Source: Candidatus Woesearchaeota archaeon (GTDB lineage: Archaea; Nanobdellota; Nanobdellia; Woesearchaeales; GW2011-AR9). Taken from it: 38,035 nt of DNA. The DNA lies in contig JAGVYL010000014.1 of assembly GCA_018303285.1 (NCBI GenBank), positions 1 through 38,035 on the forward strand, written 5' to 3'. The notes below the pieces were generated by a model. The model saw only the letters and a program-made list of their open reading frames with translations, did no database searches and was not told the DNA's origin. Below are positions 6,990 to 14,656 of the stretch, piece by piece. A program made the translations under genes and the position numbers. Within the stretch, counting starts at the first letter, position 1. Each line of letters begins with the position of its first letter.

Positions 6990-7523
6990 ATGGTTCAATT
7001 ATACGAACTACTAGGGAAACGCAGTAATCTTAAGCTGCTTAATTGGTTTACAGAGCATCCTGGCGGAGAATTCTCTTTTACCGAATTGCATAAAAAAACT
7101 CATTTAGCCAAAGCCACTCTTTCTTCCAGTCTTTCACATCTACAAGGCGGTAGTTGGATAAAGATGCATCCTCTCGGTCCCCTTAATATTTACTCTTTAG
7201 AACGAGAAAATCCTTTAGTCAAGCAGTTTAAAATTTTGAATATGTTATTCTTTCTGCAACCACTTAAAGGCATCTCCGCCTGCCAAATTTATCTCTATGG
7301 TTCTGCCGCCAGAGGAGAAGAAAAAGAAGGAAGTGATATCGATCTGTTGGTGGTGGGAGAGATAAAAGAAGAGTCTATATACAAGCAGATAATATCTTCC
7401 TTGCCAAAAATAAAAAAAGAGATTAAGATTCAGGTTTTTCGGCCGTTGGAATGGGCAGAGATGGAAGCAAAGGATCGTTCATTCTATGAACGGATAGAAA
7501 AAGATAAGATTAAACTTAATTAA
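6990..7523 (+). CDS. Winged-helix nucleotidyltransferase (MNT-type antitoxin)
   Basis: N-terminal winged-helix domain (VQLYELLGKRSNLKLLNWF onward, to about residue 75) fused to a minimal nucleotidyltransferase with the defining motif YGSAARG and SDIDLLVVG (about 103-122). MNT proteins in such pairs usually neutralise the HEPN partner, in some cases by AMPylating it. ATG 6990 (177 aa) is preferred over ATG 6960: the TATA-like TTTATAAAT occupies 6951-6959, directly touching ATG 6960, so transcription should begin near 6981. The HEPN gene follows after 1 bp. Confidence 0.85.
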   Translation: MVQLYELLGKRSNLKLLNWFTEHPGGEFSFTELHKKTHLAKATLSSSLSHLQGGSWIKMHPLGPLNIYSLERENPLVKQFKILNMLFFLQPLKGISACQIYLYGSAARGEEKEGSDIDLLVVGEIKEESIYKQIISSLPKIKKEIKIQVFRPLEWAEMEAKDRSFYERIEKDKIKLN

Positions 7524-7524
7524 G

Positions 7525-7962
7525 ATGGACATTAAAGACTGTTTGGAAAGAGGATATCTTGCTTTAGAAACACCGGCCACAGATTTAATCGAAAAAGAAA
7601 TCAAAGAAAGCGAGTATGACCTTGCCCGGGCAGAAAGTGCATTAAAAGACAAAGATGGTAAATGGGCAATAATCAAAAGTTATTACTCTATGTTTCATGC
7701 CGCTAAGGCGGTTTGTTTTAAAGCAGGTTACCGCGAAAAAAAGCATCTAGCTATTCTTATTCTTTTGGAAGAACTTAACAAAAAAGGAAAATTAGAGAAT
7801 AAATTTGTTAATTATTTTACGGCTGCTATCCAAGCGAGGGAAGGCGCAGACTATCATTACAATTATTCCCTAGATAAAGCAGCCTCTCTGCTTCATCTTG
7901 CCAAGGAATTCAACCTCGGAATGAAACTTTTGATTAAAGATGTTTTGCCAATACTTTTTTAA
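7525..7962 (+). CDS. HEPN-domain protein (toxin partner of MNT)
   Basis: 145 aa, HEPN family (PF05168-like). The helical core (WAIIKSYYSMFHAAKAVCF, 47-65) is followed by an RX4-6H catalytic motif, REGADYH at 105-111, typical of RNase HEPN domains. It is separated from the upstream winged-helix nucleotidyltransferase by one base and is clearly co-transcribed. The pair forms a complete MNT/HEPN toxin-antitoxin module, in the order antitoxin then toxin; the second module at 28769-29618 has the reverse order. Confidence 0.87.
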   Translation: MDIKDCLERGYLALETPATDLIEKEIKESEYDLARAESALKDKDGKWAIIKSYYSMFHAAKAVCFKAGYREKKHLAILILLEELNKKGKLENKFVNYFTAAIQAREGADYHYNYSLDKAASLLHLAKEFNLGMKLLIKDVLPILF

Positions 7963-7982
7963 ATAATCCCTGCCTAAGAAAA

Positions 7983-8921
7983 ATGATGTACGACGTTTTA
8001 ATCGTGGGAGCCGGACCTGCAGGATTAACTGCAGCTATCTACTGCGGCCGCAAGAAACTGAAAACTTTAGTTGTTTCTTTAGATGTGGGGGGACAGATTA
8101 ATCTTACTCCCAAGATGGAGAATTATCCAGGTTATGAAGAAGTAAATGGTATTGATTTGGCTCGCATTGCGGAAAAACAAGCAAGAAAGTTCGGAGCCGA
8201 GATCACCTCCAGCAAAGTAACCTCCGTAAAAAAGATTAAAAATGGTTTCGAAGCTCTTACTTCCACCGGCCAAAAATTGCAGGCCAAAGCGGTTATTCTT
8301 GCCTTCGGCCGTCTGCCACAAACATTAAACATCCCAGGAGAAGAAAAATATCTCGGCAAGGGAGTGCATACTTGTGTTACCTGTGATGCACCAATGTACA
8401 ACAAAAGAACTGCAGCAGTTATCGGCGGAGGCAATGCTGCGGTTGATGGAGCATTAGAATTAGTGCGTATCGGGGCCAATAAAGTTTATCTCATTCACCG
8501 TCGGGAAGAGTTCCGGGCGGATGCAGCTACGTTAGCCAAAGCCCGCAAAGAAAAAAAGATAGAAATGTTTACTAACCTTCTGCCAGTAGAAGTAAAAGGA
8601 ACACGGTTTGTAGAATCTCTCCTGCTGGAAAATAAGACTAGCGAAGAAAGATTCGAATTAAAATTGAATGGGATATTCATCGAAATTGGCTCTATCGTCG
8701 ACACTTCTTGTGTTAGGGATTTAGTCAAACTGAATGAAAAGAAAGAAATCATCATTGATAGTCTTTGCCGCACTTCACAGGAAGGAGTTTTCGCTGCAGG
8801 AGAAGTAAGCAGTATGCCTTACAAGCAGGCAGTCATTTCTGCCGGAGAAGGAGCTAAAGCCGCTTTAAGCGCGTATCAATATTTAACTGGAGGAAAAGGG
8901 GTGATGTTGGATTGGAAATAG
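7983..8921 (+). CDS. trxB: Thioredoxin reductase, FAD- and NADPH-dependent
   Basis: 312 aa, the normal length for low-molecular-weight TrxB. FAD-binding GAGPAG (9-14), the redox pair CVTC (131-134, usually CATC), the second dinucleotide motif GGGNAA (148-153), the NADPH 2'-phosphate motif HRREEFRA (172-179), and C-terminal FAAGE with YKQAVISAGEGAKAA. It transfers electrons from NADPH to thioredoxin-like proteins. Two ATGs abut at 7983 and 7986; a TTTAAATA box at 7958-7965 puts a leaderless start closer to 7986. The downstream NYN gene overlaps its end by 10 bp. Confidence 0.95.
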   Translation: MMYDVLIVGAGPAGLTAAIYCGRKKLKTLVVSLDVGGQINLTPKMENYPGYEEVNGIDLARIAEKQARKFGAEITSSKVTSVKKIKNGFEALTSTGQKLQAKAVILAFGRLPQTLNIPGEEKYLGKGVHTCVTCDAPMYNKRTAAVIGGGNAAVDGALELVRIGANKVYLIHRREEFRADAATLAKARKEKKIEMFTNLLPVEVKGTRFVESLLLENKTSEERFELKLNGIFIEIGSIVDTSCVRDLVKLNEKKEIIIDSLCRTSQEGVFAAGEVSSMPYKQAVISAGEGAKAALSAYQYLTGGKGVMLDWK

Positions 8922-9628
8922 GCTATGAAAAAGAGCATAAAGATGTCAGAGAAACAAAAGAAAGAGCGCCATTGAGAGGACCGACGAGCAGGCCGGCAGG
9001 AAGGCCCGTAGTAAGACCGCGAATAGGAGGAAATGCTGTTCCTCGAGGAAGACCTCCAGTCCATCATTCCGAACATTCGTATCCCACCCATCACCGAGCT
9101 CATCTTGTCGAGTCAGTAAAAAAAGTTTCTCCTCCCAGCTATGCGGGTCAGAGAGTAGGAATTTTTATTGATGTACAGAACATGTATTACAGCGCCAGAA
9201 ACTTATACGATAAACGGGTAAATTTTGAAGGAATTCTGAAAGAAGCAAAAAAAGATCGTATTTTAATCCGTGCTTTGGCTTATGTCATCAAGGCAGAATC
9301 TGCGGCAGAACAGACTTTTTTTGATGCATTGGAAAGGATTGGCTATGAAGTAAAATCTAAAGACCTGCAGATTTTTTATGGAGGAGCAAAAAAGGGAGAC
9401 TGGGATATTGGCATTGCCATGGATATGATAGAACTGGCCCCAAAATTAGATGTAGCCGTCTTAGTTTCCGGTGACGGAGATTTCATTCCTCTCGTCCAGC
9501 ATCTGCAGAAAGCCATGGGCTGTAAAGTGGAAGTGATGGCCTTTGGCCGAAGCGCTTCCGGCAAGCTTCAGGAAGCGGCCGATGTCTTTACTGATATAGA
9601 CAAAGAAAGCCGAAAGTTTCTGCAGTAA
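8912..9628 (+). CDS. NYN-domain (LabA/DUF88-like) putative ribonuclease
   Basis: 238 aa. Residues 1-75 are low-complexity and basic (Arg/Pro/Gly/His-rich), probably an RNA-binding tail. The NYN PIN-like domain follows with conserved acidic residues in GIFIDVQN (83-90), KGDWDIGIAMD (161-171) and VSGDGDF (185-191), the arrangement of metal-dependent NYN nucleases. The start is TTG at 8912, inside the end of trxB; it is supported by GGTGAT at 8900-8905, complementary to the conserved 16S rRNA 3' end, with 6 bp spacing. No in-frame ATG precedes the domain. Confidence 0.82.
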   Translation: MEIGYEKEHKDVRETKERAPLRGPTSRPAGRPVVRPRIGGNAVPRGRPPVHHSEHSYPTHHRAHLVESVKKVSPPSYAGQRVGIFIDVQNMYYSARNLYDKRVNFEGILKEAKKDRILIRALAYVIKAESAAEQTFFDALERIGYEVKSKDLQIFYGGAKKGDWDIGIAMDMIELAPKLDVAVLVSGDGDFIPLVQHLQKAMGCKVEVMAFGRSASGKLQEAADVFTDIDKESRKFLQ

Positions 9629-9654
9629 AGAGATAAATAAAAGAAATAAAAAAA

Positions 9655-9711
9655 CTAATTGCCGCAGCAGCACTTCTTGCTGCCTTTTTTCTTTGTTGTT
9701 TTCTTGGGCAT
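9655..9711 (-). CDS. 18-residue Lys/Cys-rich micropeptide with a perfect Shine-Dalgarno
   Basis: The frame reads MPKKTTKKKGSKKCCCGN and a TAG. GGAGGTGA occupies 9717-9724 on the minus strand, 5 bp from the ATG: an 8-base match to the archaeal 16S rRNA 3' end at optimal spacing, in a genome where most genes lack an SD. The peptide has eight lysines and three consecutive cysteines, suggesting nucleic-acid or metal binding. It is co-oriented with and 51 bp downstream of the THUMP gene, from which a stable hairpin (9745-9762) separates it. No homologue is recognised. Confidence 0.55.
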   Translation of the reverse strand: MPKKTTKKKGSKKCCCGN

Positions 9712-9740
9712 GTGTTTCACCTCCGAGTATTATAAGGATG

Positions 9741-9766
9741 GTTCCGAAAATAGCAATTTTCGCTAC
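9741..9766. repeat. Hairpin repeat directly after the THUMP gene stop codon
   Basis: CGAAAAT (9745-9751) pairs perfectly with ATTTTCG (9756-9762) across AGCA, beginning right after the stop codon of the minus-strand gene. With the flanking GGTTCC it matches the hairpin at 4871-4891 apart from small changes. There is no strong T-run, so it is a dispersed repeat or a processing signal rather than a classical terminator. Confidence 0.5.
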
Positions 9767-10872
9767 CTCCTTTGCAAAGTATAAATAGTATATCTATTTT
9801 CTCCTCGTTTAGTTTCTCGTTTCTCTTTTAGTTTAAGCTCTTTGTTCTCCGGCAGGATGAACTTTTCTCCGGTCATCAGAACAAAAGTGCCGCCTTTTTT
9901 CAGAACATAACCTATCTGATACAAAAGCTCTTTGGCCTGAGTTTCTTCAAGAGAATTAAGATAGCAAACAGCACAGTCGATTTCTCCTTTCTTGAATAAA
10001 ACATCAGTCTGCTCAATCCCCAAACGGCTGATTTTAAGCGGCAGTTTAGCGATAGAAATATTTTTTTCTGCGGCTTTGGCATTGGGAGAAAAGCTATCTG
10101 AAGAAAAAATATTTTTTATTTTATAATTTCGTTTTTTCTCTTCTCCGGCAAAAAACTTTTCCCAGTCAATATTTTTGAACGGTTTTAACTTCAAAAACGA
10201 AAATTCCGCAGTTCTTTGGGGAGAAATCTTACCTGAACAATATCCTGCTTCAACAGCTAAGGTGCCGTCCTTGACAAAAGGCAGAAGCATTTTTTCTTTG
10301 CCGGTATAGCCGGATAAATGCAGGAGAGAAGCAGCCAGCGGCCCTTTCAGAGAATGGCGGTTAGTAAAAATTTTATAATCCCGGTGGCTTAGATCTCCGG
10401 CCAAATCGATTCCCCAATAGCAGGAATTCTTGTACAGATAAATCAAGATTAAAATACCCGGCTTTTCCAGAGAGACGGCCGGAGTAAATTTCTTTTCCTT
10501 TTTTATCTTGTTTAAAACAAATTCTCCAATCTTTGGCTCAAGCATATTTTTTTCCATCTCTCGCGTTTCTACAATCAAACTACGCACACAGAAAGTAGTT
10601 TTCTTCTCAAACCACTCGGCCAAACCAGAGATCTCCACACTTTTTTTTAATTTTTTTAATAATTCAGATGCATCTTCAAACGAGAACGAATCCATCAAAG
10701 ACAGCAAACGATAGATGGTTTGACTGTGATAGGCAACTTTGGCCAGTTCTTCGGCCTCAGCTCCAAACAGAATAATTGTCTCTTTAGCCGCAGTCTTTGT
10801 TTTGATTAATCCATTAATCTCTTTGGTCGCACAGTCTTCTAAATTCAAATTCGTGATGGCTAAGGCGCGCAT
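9763..10872 (-). CDS. Degenerate THUMP-type RNA methyltransferase-like protein
   Basis: 369 aa. The arrangement follows TrmN/Trm14/RlmL-like enzymes: an N-terminal THUMP-like region (1-145), then GIDLAGDLSHRDY (154-166), LKGPLAASLLHLSGY (175-189) and the start of the Rossmann methyltransferase. The SAM-binding motif, normally DPFCGSGT, is replaced by PFVKDGTL (198-205), and the catalytic (N/D)PP(Y/F) motif is absent, with CYLNSLEE at the equivalent position. It is therefore probably catalytically inactive and may act as an RNA-binding or partner subunit. A palindromic TTTAAA near 10887-10892 serves this gene and the divergent one. Confidence 0.72.
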   Translation of the reverse strand: MRALAITNLNLEDCATKEINGLIKTKTAAKETIILFGAEAEELAKVAYHSQTIYRLLSLMDSFSFEDASELLKKLKKSVEISGLAEWFEKKTTFCVRSLIVETREMEKNMLEPKIGEFVLNKIKKEKKFTPAVSLEKPGILILIYLYKNSCYWGIDLAGDLSHRDYKIFTNRHSLKGPLAASLLHLSGYTGKEKMLLPFVKDGTLAVEAGYCSGKISPQRTAEFSFLKLKPFKNIDWEKFFAGEEKKRNYKIKNIFSSDSFSPNAKAAEKNISIAKLPLKISRLGIEQTDVLFKKGEIDCAVCYLNSLEETQAKELLYQIGYVLKKGGTFVLMTGEKFILPENKELKLKEKRETKRGENRYTIYTLQRR

Positions 10873-10915
10873 AATTTCTACAAAGATTTAAATACTTAAA
10901 AAATGTTCTCTTTTT
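10873..10915. promoter_or_regulatory. Divergent promoter, shared TTTAAAT box
   Basis: The 43-bp gap between ATG 10872 (minus) and ATG 10916 (plus) contains ATTTAAATACTTAAAAA. The TTTAAA core at about 10887-10892 is centred about 26 bp from ATG 10916, the leaderless distance, and about 18-22 bp from ATG 10872. Confidence 0.45.
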
Positions 10916-11410
10916 ATGGCCTTGGCAGCAGCGCATATTATTATCGCAATCTTTATCTTGGATTTATTCCGCCATTACGTCTTTGGCAAAAAGAAGTTTC
11001 CCCGCTACCTGCTGATAGTTGGCGGCATTGCCGGCTTGGGGCCGGATATAGATGTAATTTTAACTTGGATATTAAATTTTATCACGGGAAATAGTGATAA
11101 TCTTCACGGCACCTTTACACATAGTTTTTTCTTCGTTTCTGTTTTTTTAGTAATCGCTTTGTTCTTCCATTATCAAAAAGATAAGAAATGGGCGAGAATC
11201 TTTTACGTCATTTCCGCAGGTTGGCTGGTTCATCTGTTTTTGGATTGGTTGTATGGAGAGTATAAGTTTTTGTTTTGGCCGTTTCCTACGCCGATGAGCA
11301 TTTTTCCTAATACTGGCATAGTCAATTACGCTATAGAAATAGATGCTATTATCCTAGTGCTTTGGTTAGTGCATGAAGAGATTTATTCTAAAATCAAAGA
11401 TTATTATTAA
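10916..11410 (+). CDS. DUF457/YdjM-like membrane-bound metal-dependent hydrolase
   Basis: 164 aa with four or five predicted membrane segments. Family marks are an early histidine (AAAHIIIAIF), an acidic membrane-edge motif GPDIDVIL (about 41-48), GTFTHSFFF (about 65-73), WLVHLFLDWLYGE (about 101-113) and a final DAIILVLWLVHEE helix. The conserved His/Asp residues are thought to bind metal. It precedes a related gene by 2 bp, and a truncated third relative lies at 12819-13103. Confidence 0.8.
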   Translation: MALAAAHIIIAIFILDLFRHYVFGKKKFPRYLLIVGGIAGLGPDIDVILTWILNFITGNSDNLHGTFTHSFFFVSVFLVIALFFHYQKDKKWARIFYVISAGWLVHLFLDWLYGEYKFLFWPFPTPMSIFPNTGIVNYAIEIDAIILVLWLVHEEIYSKIKDYY

Positions 11411-11412
11411 AA

Positions 11413-11886
11413 ATGTACCCCCAGACTCATTTTTTAGTGCCCTTCGTCTTGGCCGAGATTTTAGTAAAGTTAGGCTTGTTCAACCATAAACTTGCTTTAA
11501 TTGCGGGTGTAGTGGGAGTTATAATAGATTTAGACCATTATTTACACAGAATAATTATTCATCACGATTTTAGTGTAAAAAGCGCTTGGAATAAAGCCAT
11601 CCTTCAGCATGACATTCACGGTGAAAGAACGTTTATCCATCACTGGGGCGGTTTGATAGTTATAACTAGTATTCTGTTGGCTTTTGTTTTTTTCTCATGG
11701 CACATATCAATGGCTCTTTTCTTAGGGTACTACTCGCATCTCTTCTTGGACGGCCTTCACATTCATATCAAGAAGCGATGGAAATTCAAAGAAGGAGGAT
11801 TAATCTTCAGAATTCCGATATATGAAATTATTTTGGATATCATTCTAGTTTTATTCGCGCTTCTTCTTAATAATCTTTCTATATGA
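11413..11886 (+). CDS. Second DUF457/YdjM-like membrane protein
   Basis: 157 aa, four or five predicted membrane spans. Histidine-rich motifs resemble the preceding gene: QTHFLVPF at the N-terminus, VVGVIIDLDHYLHRIIIHHD (about 34-53), ERTFIHHWGG (about 73-82), and GYYSHLFLDGLHIHIKKRW (about 105-123). The DHYxHR and SHLFLDGLH elements are typical metal-ligand sites. It is 2 bp downstream of the first gene and surely co-transcribed, so the two may form a heteromeric complex. The substrate is unknown. Confidence 0.78.
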   Translation: MYPQTHFLVPFVLAEILVKLGLFNHKLALIAGVVGVIIDLDHYLHRIIIHHDFSVKSAWNKAILQHDIHGERTFIHHWGGLIVITSILLAFVFFSWHISMALFLGYYSHLFLDGLHIHIKKRWKFKEGGLIFRIPIYEIILDIILVLFALLLNNLSI

Positions 11887-11926
11887 ACATAAATATTATA
11901 AATAGGACATTTTTGAAAGAAAGAAA

Positions 11927-12805
11927 ATGAATCGCCGGAAATTTTTAATCGAAACTGGAGCTTTAACCACCTCCACCGCTCTGGCTGGCAGTGGTTATTT
12001 AGTTATAGAAGACCAAAATATGAAACCTGCACCAAAATTGAAAGATAGAATTCTAGCTGATTTCCATGCTCATCCGGCAAATTACCACAGCCAGGAAGAA
12101 ACATTGGGGATGCTAACACGGAGATGTTTAATTGGTCTTTCTTGGTTGGATTATCCTGGAGCAAAAACAATCCTAACTTACGAACAAGCTTTAGGTTTAC
12201 CCAAAGTAACAGAAATTGATTCTGGTCTCTTGGCTAGAATTGATAACAAACATAAAACGGGTTATTTTATTAAAACTCAAGAACTCCAGCCAGAACAAAA
12301 TATTGTTCACCTCTTAGCTTTGGGGTGTAAGAAATATATTTCAAAAGAACTCGATGCCAAAGAAGCTATTAAGACCATTCATCAACAAGGCGGCCTAGCT
12401 ATTCTTAATCATCCTTATGTTACAGTAAACAGAGGTTCCAGAATTATTCCATATCGATTAATCAATTCAGAAGAGGAAAAAGAAGTTGAAGAGATCTCCT
12501 CTCTGGTCGATGAAATAGAAGTTTTTAATGCTCAGAATATTAATCCTACATTTGGTATCGTTGTTCCCAACATGAAAAAAGCCAATGAACTCGCCCAAGA
12601 ATTGACAGAAAGACAGGGTAAAATTGGCATTGCTGCTTCTGATGCCCATCGAAGATTAGAACAAATTGGTATTACCGGAATTTATCTTCCAGAACAGGAT
12701 CTTTGTTGGGAAAGTATTCGGAATAATATTTTGACAAAAAACTTTGAACGATACGAACAATATGTCAGCAGATGGAGTTTCATAAACGGGATGTTTTTCA
12801 GTTAA
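11927..12805 (+). CDS. Tat-exported PHP-domain phosphoesterase
   Basis: 292 aa. The N-terminus MNRRKFLIETGALTTSTA has the twin-arginine motif (RRKFL) followed by a short hydrophobic stretch, indicating Tat-dependent export of a folded metalloprotein. The mature part has PHP metal motifs: DFHAHPANYH (about 45-54, HxH), a middle segment with AILNHPYVT (about 158-166), and AASDAHRRLEQIG (about 236-248). PHP domains hydrolyse phosphoesters with two or three metals. A TATA-like ATTATAAATAGG centred about 28 bp upstream supports a leaderless start. The Tat signal implies a Tat translocase elsewhere in the genome. Confidence 0.82.
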   Translation: MNRRKFLIETGALTTSTALAGSGYLVIEDQNMKPAPKLKDRILADFHAHPANYHSQEETLGMLTRRCLIGLSWLDYPGAKTILTYEQALGLPKVTEIDSGLLARIDNKHKTGYFIKTQELQPEQNIVHLLALGCKKYISKELDAKEAIKTIHQQGGLAILNHPYVTVNRGSRIIPYRLINSEEEKEVEEISSLVDEIEVFNAQNINPTFGIVVPNMKKANELAQELTERQGKIGIAASDAHRRLEQIGITGIYLPEQDLCWESIRNNILTKNFERYEQYVSRWSFINGMFFS

Positions 12806-12818
12806 GAATTTTCATCAT

Positions 12819-13103
12819 TCAAATAAAATCCCTAATCTTATGCTTCATTTCTTCGTGAGTTAGCCAGGCTAAGAGCAGTATCGCATCCAAAGTAGCATAA
12901 AAGCCTAAAACGTTTCCCGAAAGCAATCTCCAGCTAAAGTCAGCCGTGCCAAAAGGCCATAACAACATAATGTTGCCTTCCGAGTTGAGAACTAAGTCAA
13001 GTAAAATGTGCAAGAGTATCCAAAAGGCTGCTACTAGAAACAAAATAGCTGATTTATGCTTTTTATAAGGCCACGTAATTAATCCGGGAATGACAATTTT
13101 TAA
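12819..13103 (-). pseudogene. C-terminal fragment of a DUF457/YdjM-like membrane protein
   Basis: The frame reads without ATG from a stop at 13104-13106 (IVIPGLITWPYKKHKSA) into FWILLHILLDLVLNSEGNIM and ends in LLLAWLTHEEMKHKIRDFI. That ending closely parallels the C-terminus of the gene at 10916 (LWLVHEEIYSKIKDYY), as does the HILLDL segment. The N-terminal half with its metal ligands is missing. It is best read as a decayed paralogue left by duplication or rearrangement; a short TTG-initiated product from 13043 cannot be excluded. Confidence 0.6.
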
Positions 13104-13280
13104 TTAAACCATTGTACACAAATTTCTTCTCTGTCAGCCTCTTCAGCGGTCGCTTCTGTTTCTCCTAAACGTAGCCCCAAATAAAAAGAGCGATGATGCT
13201 CTCTTCGTTTATATTCCCCCAAAGCTTTAAAAATAAACAACAAAATAATACTAAACAACGAGAGAAGGAAGGAACTTAAT

Positions 13281-13955
13281 ATGGGTTTATTAGTAAAAGA
13301 AAAAGAAATTGTCATTCCCGGCGAAGTGGTTGCTGATGGAGATGCTAAGCCATCGTATGGCACTTATAAAGACGGAGATAAGATTTATTCTGCTTTTTTA
13401 GGTTTAGTAGAAACAAACGAAGGATACGTTAAGATTATTCCTTTATCCGGCTGTTATCTGCCTAAGGTCGATGATAAAATCATTGGCCGAGTAATTGATA
13501 TCTTGATGACTGGCTGGAGAATGGATACTAATTCCGCTTATTCTGCAGTTTTAAGCGTCAAGGAATTCGTCACTTCCCGCTACGGCGGCCGAGAAGACGA
13601 TCTTTCCCGCTTGATTGCTATTGGAGAGTATGTTTATGTCCGGATTATCAAGGTCACTTCTCAGAATCTGATTGATTTGAGCACAGCTGAACCCGGATTG
13701 GGTAAACTAAAAGGAGGCAGAGTTATCACTATCAATTCTCACAAAGTGCCAAGAGTAATCGGCAAGAAAGGAAGCATGGTTACGTTAATCAAAGAAAAAA
13801 CCGGAGCCGATATCAAAGTCGGCCAGAACGGGGTAATTTGGTTAAGAGCTGAAAATCCTGATGCAGAATTAAAAGCAGAAAAGGCTATTCGATTAATCGA
13901 AGAGAAAGCCCATACTGAAGGATTGACTCAGACAGTGGAGGCATTTTTACAATGA
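13281..13955 (+). CDS. rrp4: Exosome RNA-binding subunit Rrp4
   Basis: 224 aa. N-terminal strand domain (EIVIPGEVVADGDAKPSYGT), central S1 domain (about 65-135), and a KH domain with the GxxG loop RVIGKKGSM (about 155-163). Rrp4 forms the cap of the archaeal exosome, binds RNA and directs it into the Rrp41/Rrp42 ring. It is the first gene of a tight operon and overlaps rrp41 by four bases. GGAAGGA 7 bp before the ATG is a moderate SD. A TTTAAAAATAAA box at about 13225-13236 gives a leader of roughly 25 nt. Confidence 0.96.
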   Translation: MGLLVKEKEIVIPGEVVADGDAKPSYGTYKDGDKIYSAFLGLVETNEGYVKIIPLSGCYLPKVDDKIIGRVIDILMTGWRMDTNSAYSAVLSVKEFVTSRYGGREDDLSRLIAIGEYVYVRIIKVTSQNLIDLSTAEPGLGKLKGGRVITINSHKVPRVIGKKGSMVTLIKEKTGADIKVGQNGVIWLRAENPDAELKAEKAIRLIEEKAHTEGLTQTVEAFLQ

Positions 13956-14656
13956 GCTACAAACGAAGATGCGATGGCAGAGGATGGGATGAGATTCGTC
14001 CTACTGAAGCTAAAGCCGGAATTATTCCTAATGCAGACGGTTCAGCATATTTCCGTATGGGCAATACTGCTGCCTATTGTGCAGTTTACGGCCCTCGTGA
14101 ATTGTTCCCTAAATTTTTGCAGAATCCTAAAACTGGCATTATCCGCTGTCATTATAATATGCTGCCTTTTTCCGGTATGGGTGAAAGAATCCGGCCAGGG
14201 GGCAATCGCCGAGCTCAAGAGATTTCATTAGTGATGGAAAAAGCCCTTTCTGCAGTGGTTGATTTAAGTGATTTTCCCAATGCCGTGGTGGATATATACA
14301 CGGACTTGCCAGAAACTGATGCTGGTTCAAGATGTGTAGCTATTAATGCTGCAGCTATGGCTTTAGCCGATGCTGGCATTCCCATGAAAGATATGGTCAG
14401 TGCTTTGGCAGTGGGTAGAGTAGACGATAAGATTGTAGTCGACCTTTGCTATGAAGAGGAAGCCTATGAAGGCGGCCCGGTAGCGGATATTCCTATTGCC
14501 GTAGTTCACAATACTCAAGAGATTGCTTTGCTTCAGATGGACGGAGAGATTTCAAAAGAAGAGTTGATTCGCGCCATTGAAATGGGGCGAAAAGCCATGG
14601 AGCAAGTTTATGAAATTCAAAAGAAAGCTTTGAAGGAGAAGTACCAAGATGCCTGA
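13952..14656 (+). CDS. rrp41: Exosome catalytic subunit Rrp41 (RNase PH-like)
   Basis: 234 aa RNase PH fold. RRCDGRGWDEIRP (5-17), the RNA- and phosphate-binding stretches GERIRPGGNRR (about 75-85) and TDAGSRCVAINAAAMALADA (about 118-137), and the acidic segment VVDLCYEEE...VADIPIAVV (about 165-190) keep the aspartates expected for catalysis. Rrp41 is the active phosphorolytic 3'-5' exonuclease and assembles with Rrp42 into the hexamer. It overlaps rrp4 by 4 bp and rrp42 by 8 bp. Confidence 0.96.
   Translation: MSYKRRCDGRGWDEIRPTEAKAGIIPNADGSAYFRMGNTAAYCAVYGPRELFPKFLQNPKTGIIRCHYNMLPFSGMGERIRPGGNRRAQEISLVMEKALSAVVDLSDFPNAVVDIYTDLPETDAGSRCVAINAAAMALADAGIPMKDMVSALAVGRVDDKIVVDLCYEEEAYEGGPVADIPIAVVHNTQEIALLQMDGEISKEELIRAIEMGRKAMEQVYEIQKKALKEKYQDA

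Noticed and set aside
13100-13363. 87-codon minus-strand frame with one hydrophobic helix and a charged tail
   Set aside because: Its first third overlaps rrp4 antisense and no promoter or SD fits. A short TTG-initiated membrane peptide remains possible, but I cannot support it.
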